Source of the DNA: Pseudomonadota bacterium
Lineage (GTDB): Bacteria; Pseudomonadota; Gammaproteobacteria; SURF-13
Length of the DNA stretch: 36,436 nucleotides
Direction of reading: 5' to 3'
Assembly (NCBI GenBank): GCA_027624315.1
Contig: JAQBXX010000015.1
Coordinates: forward strand, 1-36,436
Shown here: piece by piece, positions 1-9,410 of the stretch
How the letters are laid out: the number at the start of each line of letters is the position of its first letter
How positions within the stretch are numbered: position 1 is the stretch's first letter
Position numbers and translations under genes: made by a program
Notes under the pieces: model-generated
What the model was told of the DNA's origin: nothing
The model's database searches: none
What the model saw: the letters and a program-made list of their open reading frames with translations, nothing else

Positions 1-56
1 CGAACTAAAATAAATAAAGGGTAGCGTCCCCTTTATCTTCCTTTATCTTCCCGGAC

Positions 57-272
57 TTGAATGCCGCCCTTTTCGACCGTCATATTCAGGAAATACGCGA
101 TATCGAGGCGGCGCAACTGCGCATGGCCGGCCTGAGTTACGGCGCGTGCATCGACTGCGGAACCACGATTGGCTACGAGCGGCTCGCGGCGTATCCGACC
201 GCGAAACGCTGCTACGAGTGCCAGACTCAGCGCGAAAAGGCCTATGCCCACGAGGCAACGCCGCGCCTTTAG
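57..272 (+). CDS. Short TraR/DksA-type C4 zinc-finger protein
   Basis: The 71-residue product has the C4 zinc finger of the DksA/TraR family: Cys31-x2-Cys34 and Cys52-x2-Cys55, separated by the typical GYERLAAYPTAKRC stretch. Family members bind in the RNA polymerase secondary channel and modulate transcription initiation with or without ppGpp. Full DksA is about 150 residues with a long coiled coil; this one is the size of plasmid TraR (about 73), with only a short helix (residues 5-24) before the finger. The first in-frame start is TTG at 57; the frame is open upstream only to a TAA at 15-17, so a longer form would need another weak start. A ten-base word, CTTTATCTTC, is directly repeated at 31-40 and 41-50 just before the start. 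No good ribosome binding site is visible. Family call is firm; the start, and whether it is a trimmed remnant, are not. Confidence 0.7.
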   Translation: MNAALFDRHIQEIRDIEAAQLRMAGLSYGACIDCGTTIGYERLAAYPTAKRCYECQTQREKAYAHEATPRL

Positions 273-410
273 CATCGTCGCTCCCCATCACAAAAAACCG
301 CTAAGGCCTACACCTCTGCCACGTGCAGCCGTTTGTGACACACTGTAGCGTACGTTGAGGCAAGCGCCAGTCTTGAATCCGCAGAAGGCCTGTCACTCCG
401 GGAGGTGCGC

Positions 411-1094
411 GTGGATATCGACATGATCCAGAAGGTCTACCGGCGCTATGCGCGCGGCTACGACATCTATTTCGGCGCGCTGTTTCAGCCCGGCCGCGTG
501 GCGGTGATTGAAGCGATGAACTGCCGCCCCGGCGAACATATCCTCGAAGTGGGCGTCGGCACCGGGCTTTCCCTGCCGCTCTACCCGCGCCATGTGCAGA
601 TTACCGGGATTGATGTGTCGCGCGAGATGCTGGAGCGCGCCGCACTGCGCAAGGAGCGCGATGAGTTGCATCATGTGGTGGCGCTGCAGGTGATAAATGC
701 CGAGCAGATGCAGTTTCCGGACAACACCTTCGACAAGGTGGTGGCGATGTATGTCGCCTCCGTGGTGCCCGACCCGGCGCGCCTGGTGGACGAGATGCGC
801 CGCGTGTGCAAACCGGAGGGCGAGCTGATTATCGTCAATCACTTTCTGCACGCCCACCCTGTGGTGAGTGCCGGCGAACGCTTGATCGCGCCCCTGTCCC
901 GGCTGCTGGGGTTTCACCCGGATTTTTCGCTGCCGGGCTTTATCGACGACACCGGCCTTGATGTGGCGGAACAGACGCCGGTCAACCTGCTGGGCTACTG
1001 GACACTGCTGCGCGCGCGCAATAACAAATCCGTGGCGTACGTAGCAACGCCGCTGGCAGAGGTAGTCGCCTACGAGACCGGCTACAGCGGCTGA
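411..1094 (+). CDS. Class I SAM methyltransferase, PmtA-like (phospholipid N-methyltransferase?)
   Basis: A 227-residue soluble SAM-dependent methyltransferase with the N-terminal YRRYARGYDIYFG stretch seen in phosphatidylethanolamine N-methyltransferases of the PmtA/UbiE-like group, SAM motif I LEVGVGTGLSLPL near residues 45-57 and the later acidic GIDVSREML motif. The family methylates phosphatidylethanolamine towards phosphatidylcholine, but related proteins methylate quinones, so the substrate is inferred. I chose GTG at 411 because GGGAGG at 400-405 is spaced five bases before it; GTG at 405 would overlap that site and ATG at 423 is too far. The gene converges on the cyclopropane synthase gene, and their 3' ends overlap by 13 bases (1082-1094). 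Together they suggest a membrane-lipid modification locus. Family confidence is high, substrate confidence moderate. Confidence 0.85.
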   Translation: MDIDMIQKVYRRYARGYDIYFGALFQPGRVAVIEAMNCRPGEHILEVGVGTGLSLPLYPRHVQITGIDVSREMLERAALRKERDELHHVVALQVINAEQMQFPDNTFDKVVAMYVASVVPDPARLVDEMRRVCKPEGELIIVNHFLHAHPVVSAGERLIAPLSRLLGFHPDFSLPGFIDDTGLDVAEQTPVNLLGYWTLLRARNNKSVAYVATPLAEVVAYETGYSG

Positions 1095-2365
1095 TCGGAA
1101 TGTCCGCCGCCCTCAGATTGATAGAGGTGCGCGCGCGACCAGGGCAGCCGGTTATTGGTGCCGCGCGTGAAGACCACCTGAAAAAGCTGTAACGTGCCGC
1201 TGTTGAAGGCCGCGAGCGAGCCGGCGAGATAAAGCCGCCAGGCACGCACAAAATTGCGGTCGAACATCGACTCTACCGCGCTTGTGTGCTGATCGAAGCG
1301 CGCGAGCCAGTGCTCCAGCGTTTTGGCGTAATGCAGGCGCAGATTTTCGACGTCGAGCACGGAAAATTCGCGCGGCTCGAAGATATCCATCATCTCGCGC
1401 AGCGTGGGCGGACGGGCGCCGGGAAAGATGCGCCTTTCGATCCAGGCATTCAGCGGTGCGGACCGGTTGCGGCCTATGGTATGAATCAGGCCGCGCCCTT
1501 CCGGCGTGAGTGCGCGGTGCATGACCTCGCCGAGCCCGCGGTAATGTTCCACGCCCACGTGTTCCAGCATGCCGACCGAGACAAAGGCGTCGTATTGCCC
1601 CGTGATGTTGCGGTAGTCATCCTCGATGTATGCCACGTTGTCCACGCCCTCGCTGCGCGCACGCGCGCGTGCGTAGAGAATCTGTTCGTGCGATATGTTG
1701 TACGAGCGAACGTGCACGCCGTAGCGGCGTGCCATGTGACGTGCAAGCCCGCCCCAGCCGCAGCCCACCTCCACCACGCGCTCGCCGGGGCGCAGTTGCA
1801 GTTTGCGGCAGACCAGATCTATCTTGGCGATCTGCGCGGCTTCCAGCGTCATGGCTGGCGTGGGGAAATAGGCGCAGGTGTATTGCATTTCCCTGTCGAG
1901 CCAGAGCGCGTAAAAGTCGTTGCTGAGGTCGTAGTGATGGTGGATGTTGCCGGAAGAGTCACCCAGGCCATTGCTGCGCGGGCGGGTGAAGATGCGCGAC
2001 TGCCAGTGCCTGACCGCCGCCCCTTCTGTCGACCGGGAGCTGTGATAGACGCTGTCGAGAAGCTCGCCCAGCTCGCCCTCAACCTCGATGCCACCCGTGC
2101 TGTAGAGATCGCCAAAGTGCAGGTCCGGATGCGTGATAAGTCTGTACAGCGCGGCACGCCTGCGCAGGACTATGCGTGCGACGGGCTTGCCCTGTGCGAC
2201 CGCGATCTCCTCGCCGTTCCACAGCACCAGGCTGACCGGAGGCCGCCCGAGCAGGACCAGAATTTGGTGCGCGAGCCAGCGTTCCCAGGCAAAGACCTGT
2301 TGTGATGCGGGGTGATGGGTGCCGATGTTGGGAATATCAAGCGCGACGGCCCTGGTCTTTTTCAT
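1082..2365 (-). CDS. cfa: Cyclopropane-fatty-acyl-phospholipid synthase
   Basis: This 427-residue enzyme transfers a methylene from SAM onto the cis double bond of unsaturated acyl chains in membrane phospholipids. The family marks are present: HHYDLSNDFY (about 143-152), YTCAYF (162-167), SAM motif I VVEVGCGWGG (197-206) and SVGMLEHVG (263-271), which include the residues lining the active site and bicarbonate pocket in characterised CFA synthases. The start at 2365 (MKKTRAV) is preceded by AAGGAGG with a seven-base spacer; the frame is open further upstream to 2485 but that part looks like noncoding sequence. Length matches the roughly 380-430 residues of proteobacterial relatives. It lies tail-to-tail with the methyltransferase gene. 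CFA synthase genes are often stationary-phase genes, but no sigma-S site was identified here. Confidence 0.93.
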   Translation of the reverse strand: MKKTRAVALDIPNIGTHHPASQQVFAWERWLAHQILVLLGRPPVSLVLWNGEEIAVAQGKPVARIVLRRRAALYRLITHPDLHFGDLYSTGGIEVEGELGELLDSVYHSSRSTEGAAVRHWQSRIFTRPRSNGLGDSSGNIHHHYDLSNDFYALWLDREMQYTCAYFPTPAMTLEAAQIAKIDLVCRKLQLRPGERVVEVGCGWGGLARHMARRYGVHVRSYNISHEQILYARARARSEGVDNVAYIEDDYRNITGQYDAFVSVGMLEHVGVEHYRGLGEVMHRALTPEGRGLIHTIGRNRSAPLNAWIERRIFPGARPPTLREMMDIFEPREFSVLDVENLRLHYAKTLEHWLARFDQHTSAVESMFDRNFVRAWRLYLAGSLAAFNSGTLQLFQVVFTRGTNNRLPWSRAHLYQSEGGGHSDQPL

Positions 2366-2499
2366 ATCCTGTCCTCCTTGAACTAATTTGATTTCGCACC
2401 GTGCGGTATAAAACCGCACGGGCGACCAAAGGGGAGAGTAGCACTTCTCCCCTTTGGGAACCCCAAGGCTTTGAGCCCGCAGCAAGCCGCGGGGTATGA

Positions 2500-2660
2500 A
2501 TTAAGGAATCTCTGATTTATTCAGAGATTCCTGCGGCACATGGATGTGCCGCCATTTTTCAAATACGTAAGTATTTGAAAAATGAAGAAAAGCAAAAATC
2601 GCATTTTTGCTTTTCTTGCTCTGATAATTCCTGGATGGAATTATTCAGAGCTTCCTTAAT
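2500..2660. repeat. Structured dispersed repeat, copy A (five consecutive hairpins with terminal inverted repeats)
   Basis: This 161-bp element fills most of the 418-bp gap between cfa and hpf. It is bounded by a 16-bp terminal inverted repeat with one mismatch (ATTAAGGAATCTCTGA at 2500-2515 against 2645-2660). Inside are five back-to-back hairpins: 2504-2532 (12-bp stem), 2533-2552 (9 bp closing on GG), 2554-2583 (13 bp with a GTAA loop), 2585-2617 (14 bp) and 2618-2651 (7+7 bp with one bulge and a TGGAT loop). A second copy lies at 12559-12729; the central 87 bases are closely similar and paired positions change together. No protein is encoded. It may act as a mobile non-autonomous element, an RNA structure in the cfa or hpf leader, or a terminator-like block; the sequence does not decide. 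Confidence 0.85.
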
Positions 2661-2783
2661 AATATCTCACAGATGACATTTGACCTCCACGAAGGAGCAT
2701 GGCAAAGTCCAGATTCAGCAGACGACATATGCCCGGCCATTATTCCCGCCTTGTTTGACACAGACAGTGAAGGAGAAGTCATC

Positions 2784-3143
2784 ATGCAGTTACCGCTCCA
2801 GATTACATTTCGTGACATCCCCCACTCGCCCGCAGTGGAAGACCGTATCCGCAAGAAGGTGGAGAAGCTGGAACTGCTCTATGAGCGGATCATGGGATGC
2901 CGTATGGTGGTGGAGTCGGTGCAGAAGCACCAGCATCAGGGCAAGCTTTTCAATGTGCGCATCGATATCACGGTGCCGGGCGCGGAGCTTGTGGTGAATC
3001 GTCATCCCAATGAAGATGTGTATGTGTCCATGCGCGACGCCTTTGACGCCGCGGGCCGGCAACTGGAAGACTATGCAAGGCAGCAGCGCGGCGACGTCAA
3101 GATGCATGGCAATACCTCGAAGGGTGACACAGAGATAACCTGA
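2784..3143 (+). CDS. hpf: HPF/RaiA-family ribosome hibernation factor
   Basis: A 119-residue protein of the sigma-54 modulation / ribosomal S30AE family. These small proteins bind the decoding centre of the 30S subunit and promote inactive 70S or 100S ribosomes when growth slows. The protein begins MQLPLQITFRDI, has the basic helix DRIRKKVEKLELLYERI (about 20-36), the central strand pair ending FNVRIDITVPGAELVV, and the helix VYVSMRDAFDAAGRQLEDYARQ. It lacks the C-terminal dimerisation domain of long HPF. AAGGAG at 2770-2775 precedes ATG 2784 by eight bases. The frame is open upstream to 2673, but that stretch shows no family similarity. It stands alone rather than beside rpoN, which is a common location for the gene. 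The upstream 120 bases hold no clear promoter. Confidence 0.9.
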   Translation: MQLPLQITFRDIPHSPAVEDRIRKKVEKLELLYERIMGCRMVVESVQKHQHQGKLFNVRIDITVPGAELVVNRHPNEDVYVSMRDAFDAAGRQLEDYARQQRGDVKMHGNTSKGDTEIT

Positions 3144-3175
3144 AGGGATTTTCGGGACTTTTCCGGAAAATTTCC

Positions 3176-3189
3176 TTGATCCAGATCAA
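3176..3189. promoter_or_regulatory. Perfect FNR/Anr-type box
   Basis: TTGATCCAGATCAA matches the consensus TTGAT-N4-ATCAA of FNR-family regulators at every position. It sits between the 3' ends of the convergent genes hpf and nadA, where no promoter for either gene is expected. A regulated transcript from here would run antisense into nadA (plus strand) or hpf (minus strand). Function is unproven; a 10-base match can arise by chance. Confidence 0.45.
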
Positions 3190-3253
3190 ATCTGGCGCCT
3201 GCGGCCTTGCCGCGGGACTTTGGCAAATCTGATTGATTGCTTCCGTTGAGGCG

Positions 3254-4387
3254 TCAGCCCCTCACAGATGCTGGCGCGGCGCTGACGGCAAGCATGCGTT
3301 CCACCGCGCGGCGCGCGGCGTGGGCGATGCCCTCATCCACTTCCACCTGCGGCGACAGCGTTTCCAGCGCGGCGGCTATCTTCGCCAGCGTGATGCGCTG
3401 CATGTGCGGACACAGCACGCACGGGCGCACGAAGTCCACGGTCGGGTTTTCCGCCGCGACGTTGTCCGCCATGGCGCACTCGGTCACCATGACCACCTTG
3501 GCCGCGCCGGAGGTCTGCACGTCACGGATCATGCCGGAGGTAGAGCCGACAAAATCGGCCTCGGCGCAGACTTCGGGCGGGCACTCCGGGTGTGCCAGCA
3601 CACGCACACCGGGGAATTGCGTACGCAAGGCGCGGATCTGACCGGGTGTGAAGCGCTCGTGCACCACACAGGTGCCGTGCCAGGCGATGATCTCGACGGA
3701 AGTTTGTTTGGCCACGTTGGCGGCGAGATAGCGGTCGGGCAGAAAGATCACGCGCGGACTGCCGAATTCACGCGCCGCCGCTTCGACCACGCGCGCAGCG
3801 TTGCTTGAGGTGCAGCAGTAGTCCGATTCCGCCTTCACCTCGGCGGAGGTATTCACGTAGCTCACCACCGGCGCGCCGGGATAATGCTGTTTGAGCAGGC
3901 GCACGTCGGCGCCGGTGATGGATTCGGCGAGCGAGCAGCCCGCCGCAGCGTCGGGGATCAGCACGGTGCGTTCGGGCGCCAGCACCTTCACCGTCTCGGC
4001 CATGAAGTGCACGCCGCACATCACGACGACCGGCGCATCATCCTGGTTGAGCGCGGCGGCGTATTGCGCGAGTTGCAGCGAGTCACCCACCTTGTCCGCC
4101 ACACCGTAGGCGATTTCCGGCAACTGATAGTTGTGCGCGAGGATGAGCGCGCGCTTTGCTTTCTTGAGCTGATGGATGCGGTGGATCAGCGGCGCCTTGA
4201 GCAGCCAGTCCACGTCGCTGATGAGGCCGTGCAGTTGCTCCCACATCGGTTGCGTCGCCTGCGCGACCGCGTCGGTGAACTGCTCGTCGCGGTAGGTCAG
4301 CAGTGGCGCCGCGCCGCGCGCACCGGGCGTCACCCGCGTGGTGATGACATCGCTCATTGCGTGCTGTGAAGTGGCTGTCTGTGCCAT
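3254..4387 (-). CDS. nadA: Quinolinate synthase A
   Basis: NadA condenses iminoaspartate with dihydroxyacetone phosphate to quinolinate, the second step of de novo NAD synthesis, using an oxygen-sensitive [4Fe-4S] cluster. Three cluster cysteines are recognisable in VMCGVHFMAE, in the HPECPPEVC region and in PCVLCPHM. The AHNYQLPEI, PDAAAGCSLA and SGMIRDV stretches are also typical. From ATG 4387 the protein has 377 residues, near the usual 340-375, with an N-terminal extension of about 55 residues before the conserved core. Other possible starts are GTG 4408 and ATG 4357; none has a strong ribosome binding site. aspS follows on the opposite side (its stop is 36 bases upstream of the GTG), so nadA may be read through from the aspS operon. 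nadB is not in the window. Confidence 0.95.
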   Translation of the reverse strand: MAQTATSQHAMSDVITTRVTPGARGAAPLLTYRDEQFTDAVAQATQPMWEQLHGLISDVDWLLKAPLIHRIHQLKKAKRALILAHNYQLPEIAYGVADKVGDSLQLAQYAAALNQDDAPVVVMCGVHFMAETVKVLAPERTVLIPDAAAGCSLAESITGADVRLLKQHYPGAPVVSYVNTSAEVKAESDYCCTSSNAARVVEAAAREFGSPRVIFLPDRYLAANVAKQTSVEIIAWHGTCVVHERFTPGQIRALRTQFPGVRVLAHPECPPEVCAEADFVGSTSGMIRDVQTSGAAKVVMVTECAMADNVAAENPTVDFVRPCVLCPHMQRITLAKIAAALETLSPQVEVDEGIAHAARRAVERMLAVSAAPASVRG

Positions 4388-4444
4388 CGCTTGCGTTCTC
4401 AGAGTCACGATGCTTTGACTCGTAAGATACAGTGTCAGTTCAAG

Positions 4445-6232
<1,788 letters not shown>

Positions 6233-6254
6233 GTGAAATCCTAAAACCTTAGAA

Positions 6255-6348
6255 AAGTAGCAAGTTGCAAGTGACAAGTCACAAGAAAAACATAGGTTTG
6301 GCTTTCATCTTGTAACTTGTTACTTGTCACTTGTCACTTGTCACTTGG
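6255..6348. repeat. AAGTNNC heptad array in two inverted arms
   Basis: The left arm (6255-6285) reads AAGTAGC, AAGTTGC, AAGTGAC, AAGTCAC, AAG. The right arm (6309-6348), on the opposite strand, reads AAGTGAC three times, then AAGTAAC, AAGTTAC, AAG. A 23-base spacer separates them, so the whole can fold into one long hairpin. Every seven-base unit fits AAGTNNC. The array lies between aspS and the DUF502 gene, and the DUF502 stop codon (6334-6336) is inside a unit. The unit length is a heptamer, so expansion changes reading frame. Confidence 0.85.
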
Positions 6349-6960
6349 AACTATATTTTTGCGCCACACCGGTACTACCGCACCCATGGAGATGATCATC
6401 TTGAGGCTCTCGTCCACGCTCATGTCGAGCTCAATGGCGTCACGTTTGGGCACCATGATGAAAAAGCCGGAGGTCGGATTGGGCGTGGTCGGCACATACA
6501 CATTGATGACCTCCTCGACGGTCTTGGTCTGGGCCTCGCCGGCGGTAACGCCGGTCTGGAGCGCCACCGTCCACAATCCTCGGCGCGGGTATTCGATCAA
6601 CAGCACCTTGCGGAACGACTGTCCGCCGGGCGCAAACAGCGTTTCCGAGACCTGCTTCGCGCCGGCGTAAATGGAGCGCACCAGCGGGATGCGCGCGAGC
6701 AGGCGTTCCCACGCCTCCACCAACTGGCGTCCAAAAAAATTGGCCACCACGATACCGGTGGTAAGGACCACGGTGGCGGACAGCACCACGCCGAGACCGG
6801 GGATGTGGATGCCGAGCAGCACATCGGGATGGTAGGCGGTGGGCAGCAGCAGCAGGGTGTTGTCCATGATGTCCACCAGCAGCTTGATGACCAGCACGGT
6901 GACGCCGAGCGGCACCCAGATCAGCAGGCCGGCGATGACATAACGACGCAGGTGTGACAT
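6334..6960 (-). CDS. DUF502 family integral membrane protein
   Basis: A 208-residue member of the DUF502 family, whose biochemical function is unknown. Two hydrophobic segments are clear, about residues 9-32 (VIAGLLIWVPLGVTVLVIKLL) and 53-74 (IPGLGVVLSATVVLTTGIVVA). They are followed by the conserved LLARIPLVRSIYAGAKQVSETL stretch and a soluble C-terminal half with YVPTTPNPTSGFF. The gene sits 25 bases downstream of fmdB and upstream of aspS on the same strand, the usual arrangement in gammaproteobacteria, so co-transcription is likely. The last codons and the stop (SDK, then TGA) come from the AAGTNNC heptad array, so the repeat has reached into the gene's end. Confidence 0.9.
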   Translation of the reverse strand: MSHLRRYVIAGLLIWVPLGVTVLVIKLLVDIMDNTLLLLPTAYHPDVLLGIHIPGLGVVLSATVVLTTGIVVANFFGRQLVEAWERLLARIPLVRSIYAGAKQVSETLFAPGGQSFRKVLLIEYPRRGLWTVALQTGVTAGEAQTKTVEEVINVYVPTTPNPTSGFFIMVPKRDAIELDMSVDESLKMIISMGAVVPVWRKNIVPSDK

Positions 6961-6985
6961 ACGTTGTGCGCTTTAGAGTGGTGGC

Positions 6986-7330
6986 TTAGGCGGCATCGGA
7001 GCCGGTTGCAGCAGCGGGTTTCGGCGGCGTGACGGCAGCGGCAGCGGGTGCAGGGGCAGCGGCGTCTTTGGCGGCCGTCGTGCTCTCGGCGGGTTTGGAT
7101 TCGCCCGTCGCATCCGTCTGCGTGGTCTCGGCGAGCTTGTTCTTGCCGCCTTCCTTGAAGTCGGTCTGGTACCAGCCGCTGCCTTTCAGGTGAAACGACG
7201 GCGCCGAAAGCAGTTTGTGCAGGGCGGATTTGCCGCACGCCGGACATTCTGCGAGCGGCTCGTCGCTGAATTTCTGGATGACCTCCAGACGGTGCCCGCA
7301 GGCAGTGCATTCATATTCGTAAATCGGCAT
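6986..7330 (-). CDS. FmdB-type zinc ribbon protein
   Basis: A 114-residue protein whose first 45 residues are the FmdB/CxxC_CxxC_SSSS zinc ribbon: MPIYEYECTACGHRLEV, then CPACGKSALHKLLSAPSFHLKGSGWY. The paired CxxC motifs (CTAC and CPAC) should bind one zinc ion. The remaining half is a low-complexity tail rich in Ala, Thr and Pro, probably disordered. The family was named as a putative regulator of formamidase, but that role is not established for the short forms found beside aspS. This gene heads the fmdB-DUF502-aspS series; its start at ATG 7330 is supported by the invariant MPIYEY N-terminus. The 136-bp gap to the divergent ABC exporter gene must hold both promoters; none is obvious. Confidence 0.9.
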   Translation of the reverse strand: MPIYEYECTACGHRLEVIQKFSDEPLAECPACGKSALHKLLSAPSFHLKGSGWYQTDFKEGGKNKLAETTQTDATGESKPAESTTAAKDAAAPAPAAAAVTPPKPAAATGSDAA

Positions 7331-7466
7331 CGGAATAAGTCGAAAAGTGTGTGAGCAAAATCGATGGCGTATTATACTCCAAAAGCAGTTCTGTAAGCGA
7401 TCAGCGCAAAACCTGCAACCGCCACGAACCCCCTGCTGTTGCGGCTAGCAAAATACGGGTGCCCCT

Positions 7467-9308
7467 ATGCACGGTCACACTAACATACCGCCCACCCATC
7501 ATCGCTCCGACTGGAAGGCGGTGCGCAGCCTGTTACCCCATTTGTGGGAGTTTCGCGACCGCGTGCTGATTGCCATGGCCTGCCTGGTGCTGGCCAAGCT
7601 CGCCAATGTCGGTGTGCCGTTCATGCTCAAGGAGATTGTGGATCAGCTCGACGCGGCGCAGCACCCGCTGCTGGTGTTACCGCTCGTGTTCGTGCTGGGT
7701 TACGGCCTGCTGCGTCTGTTGACGGCGCTGTTTGGCGAGCTACGCGATGCGGTATTCGCCAAGGTGACGCAGCGCGCCATCCGCCGCATCGCGCTCAAGG
7801 TGTTCCGGCATTTGCATGCGCTGGCGCTGCGCTTTCATCTCGAGCGCCAGACCGGCGGGCTGTCGCGCGACATCGAACGCGGCACGCGTGGCATCAGTTT
7901 TCTGCTTTCCTTTATGTTGTTTAACATCCTGCCGACGCTGCTTGAGATCGCCCTGGTCGCGGCCATACTGCTCAACCAGTATTCGGCCTGGTATGCGTTT
8001 ATCACCTTCATTACGCTGCTGGCGTATGTCGTCTTCACCTTCGCCATCACCGAGTGGCGCATGAATTTCGTGCGCGCCAAGAACGAGATGGACTCCAAGG
8101 CCAACACGCGCGCGATCGACAGCCTGATCAATTACGAAACGGTGAAATACTTCGGCAACGAAGACTACGAAGCGCGGCGTTACGACGACAACCTCACCGT
8201 GCTGGAGCGCGTATCGGTCAAGAACCAGACCTCGCTTGCGGCGCTCAATTTCGGCCAGAGTGCCATCATCGCGATCGGCGTCACGCTGCTCATGTGGCTC
8301 GCAAGCGCGGAGGTGGTGAGCGGCACCCTGACGCTGGGCGATCTCGTGCTCATCAACGCCTTCCTCCTCCAGATGTTCATCCCGCTCAATTTTCTCGGTT
8401 TCGTCTACCGCGAAATCAAGAATTCGCTCGCCGACATGGAACGCATGTTCAGCCTGCTTGCGGTGGAGACCGACGTCAAGGACAAGCCCGGCGCGGAGCC
8501 GCTGGTGGTGGGCGAGGGGCGCGTGCGCTTCGAGCACGTCGATTTCGGCTACGACCCCGAGCGCAAGATTTTATTCGACGTGGATTTCGAGATCGCGCCC
8601 GGCCACAAGGTGGCCGTAGTGGGGCCGAGCGGCGCGGGCAAGTCTACGCTTGCACGCCTGTTGTTCCGCTTCTACGACGTGAGCGGCGGTCGCATCACCA
8701 TCAACGGTCAGGACATCCGGGATGTGGCGCAGACAGGCCTGCGCGCCGCCATCGGCATCGTGCCGCAGGACACCGTGCTGTTCAACGACACCATTTATTA
8801 CAACATCGCCTACGCGAGGCCGGAGGCCGCACGCGAAGACGTGTTGCGCGCGGCGCAGCTGGCGCACATTCACGAGTTCATCGAATCGCTGCCCAAGGGT
8901 TACGACACCATGGTGGGCGAGCGCGGTCTCAAGCTTTCCGGCGGCGAGAAGCAGCGCGTGGCGATTGCGCGCACCGTTTTAAAAGGCCCGAAGATTCTGA
9001 TCTTCGACGAGGCCACCTCAGCGCTCGATTCCAAATCGGAACAGGCGATACTCTCCGCGCTGGCCGAAGTCGCGGCGAACCACACCACGCTCGTGATCGC
9101 ACACCGTTTGTCCACGGTAATCGACGCCGACCAGATACTGGTGCTGGATCATGGCCGCATCGTGGAGCGCGGCACGCACCGCGAACTGCTCGCGCAGGCA
9201 GGGCACTATGCGCATATGTGGGCGCTGCAACAGGAAGAGCGGCGCAAGCAGGATGAGCTGCACAACTCTAGTATAGAGTTTCCCTCCCCCTTGATGGGGG
9301 AGGGTTAG
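7467..9308 (+). CDS. Atm1/HMT1-type ABC half-transporter (exporter)
   Basis: A 613-residue exporter half-molecule that should work as a homodimer in the inner membrane. Residues 1-330 are the six-helix transmembrane domain; the rest is the ATPase, with Walker A GPSGAGKST (about 385-393), signature LSGGEKQR (about 490), Walker B ILIFDEATSALD (about 509) and the switch histidine in IAHRLST. The NYETVKYFGNE and SLAALNFGQ stretches place it in the Atm1/ABCB7/HMT1 branch, which exports glutathione-linked metal, sulfur or persulfide compounds; the substrate here is inferred. ATG 7467 gives a normal N-terminus. The last residues (IEFPSPLMGEG) are encoded by a G/C-rich repeat that begins at 9282, so the natural C-terminus was probably near LHNSS. 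A short-chain dehydrogenase gene follows about 100 bases downstream. Confidence 0.93.
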   Translation: MHGHTNIPPTHHRSDWKAVRSLLPHLWEFRDRVLIAMACLVLAKLANVGVPFMLKEIVDQLDAAQHPLLVLPLVFVLGYGLLRLLTALFGELRDAVFAKVTQRAIRRIALKVFRHLHALALRFHLERQTGGLSRDIERGTRGISFLLSFMLFNILPTLLEIALVAAILLNQYSAWYAFITFITLLAYVVFTFAITEWRMNFVRAKNEMDSKANTRAIDSLINYETVKYFGNEDYEARRYDDNLTVLERVSVKNQTSLAALNFGQSAIIAIGVTLLMWLASAEVVSGTLTLGDLVLINAFLLQMFIPLNFLGFVYREIKNSLADMERMFSLLAVETDVKDKPGAEPLVVGEGRVRFEHVDFGYDPERKILFDVDFEIAPGHKVAVVGPSGAGKSTLARLLFRFYDVSGGRITINGQDIRDVAQTGLRAAIGIVPQDTVLFNDTIYYNIAYARPEAAREDVLRAAQLAHIHEFIESLPKGYDTMVGERGLKLSGGEKQRVAIARTVLKGPKILIFDEATSALDSKSEQAILSALAEVAANHTTLVIAHRLSTVIDADQILVLDHGRIVERGTHRELLAQAGHYAHMWALQQEERRKQDELHNSSIEFPSPLMGEG

Positions 9309-9382
9309 GGTGGGGGTGGTAAAGCAACTTGTGTGCGGACTTTTCACCCCCATCCCAGCCTTCCCCCATCAAGGGGGAAGGA
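9282..9382. repeat. Inverted-arm G/C-rich intergenic repeat
   Basis: Two facing arms of about 37 bases, CCCTCCCCCTTGATGGGGGA onward at 9282-9319 and its imperfect reverse complement at 9346-9382, flank an unrelated 26-base centre. Each arm carries its own hairpin (CCCCCTTGATGGGGG). The left arm overlaps the 3' end of the ABC exporter gene and supplies its TAG stop (9306-9308). Repeats of this look are widespread in intergenic DNA of proteobacteria; the structure would also hinder read-through into the next gene. Confidence 0.8.
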
Positions 9383-9410
9383 GTAATCCGGTGGTGACAT
9401 TTATGTTGCT

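Noticed and set aside
2699-2758. Possible 19-residue basic leader peptide upstream of hpf
   Set aside because: GAAGGAG at 2691-2697 is only one base from the ATG, too close for efficient initiation, and the peptide resembles nothing known.
3176-3189. FNR box as the promoter site of nadA or hpf
   Set aside because: Both genes end here rather than begin; it is recorded only as an orphan site.
6255-6348. CRISPR array
   Set aside because: Units are seven bases with no spacers and no cas genes are nearby; it is a simple heptad array.
7351-7569. Possible 72-residue protein before the ABC exporter
   Set aside because: No ribosome binding site or similarity, and it overlaps the exporter gene in another frame.
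8054-9256. 400-codon open frame on the plus strand
   Set aside because: It runs in a shifted frame through the ABC exporter gene and has an Arg/Ala-rich composition with no domain.
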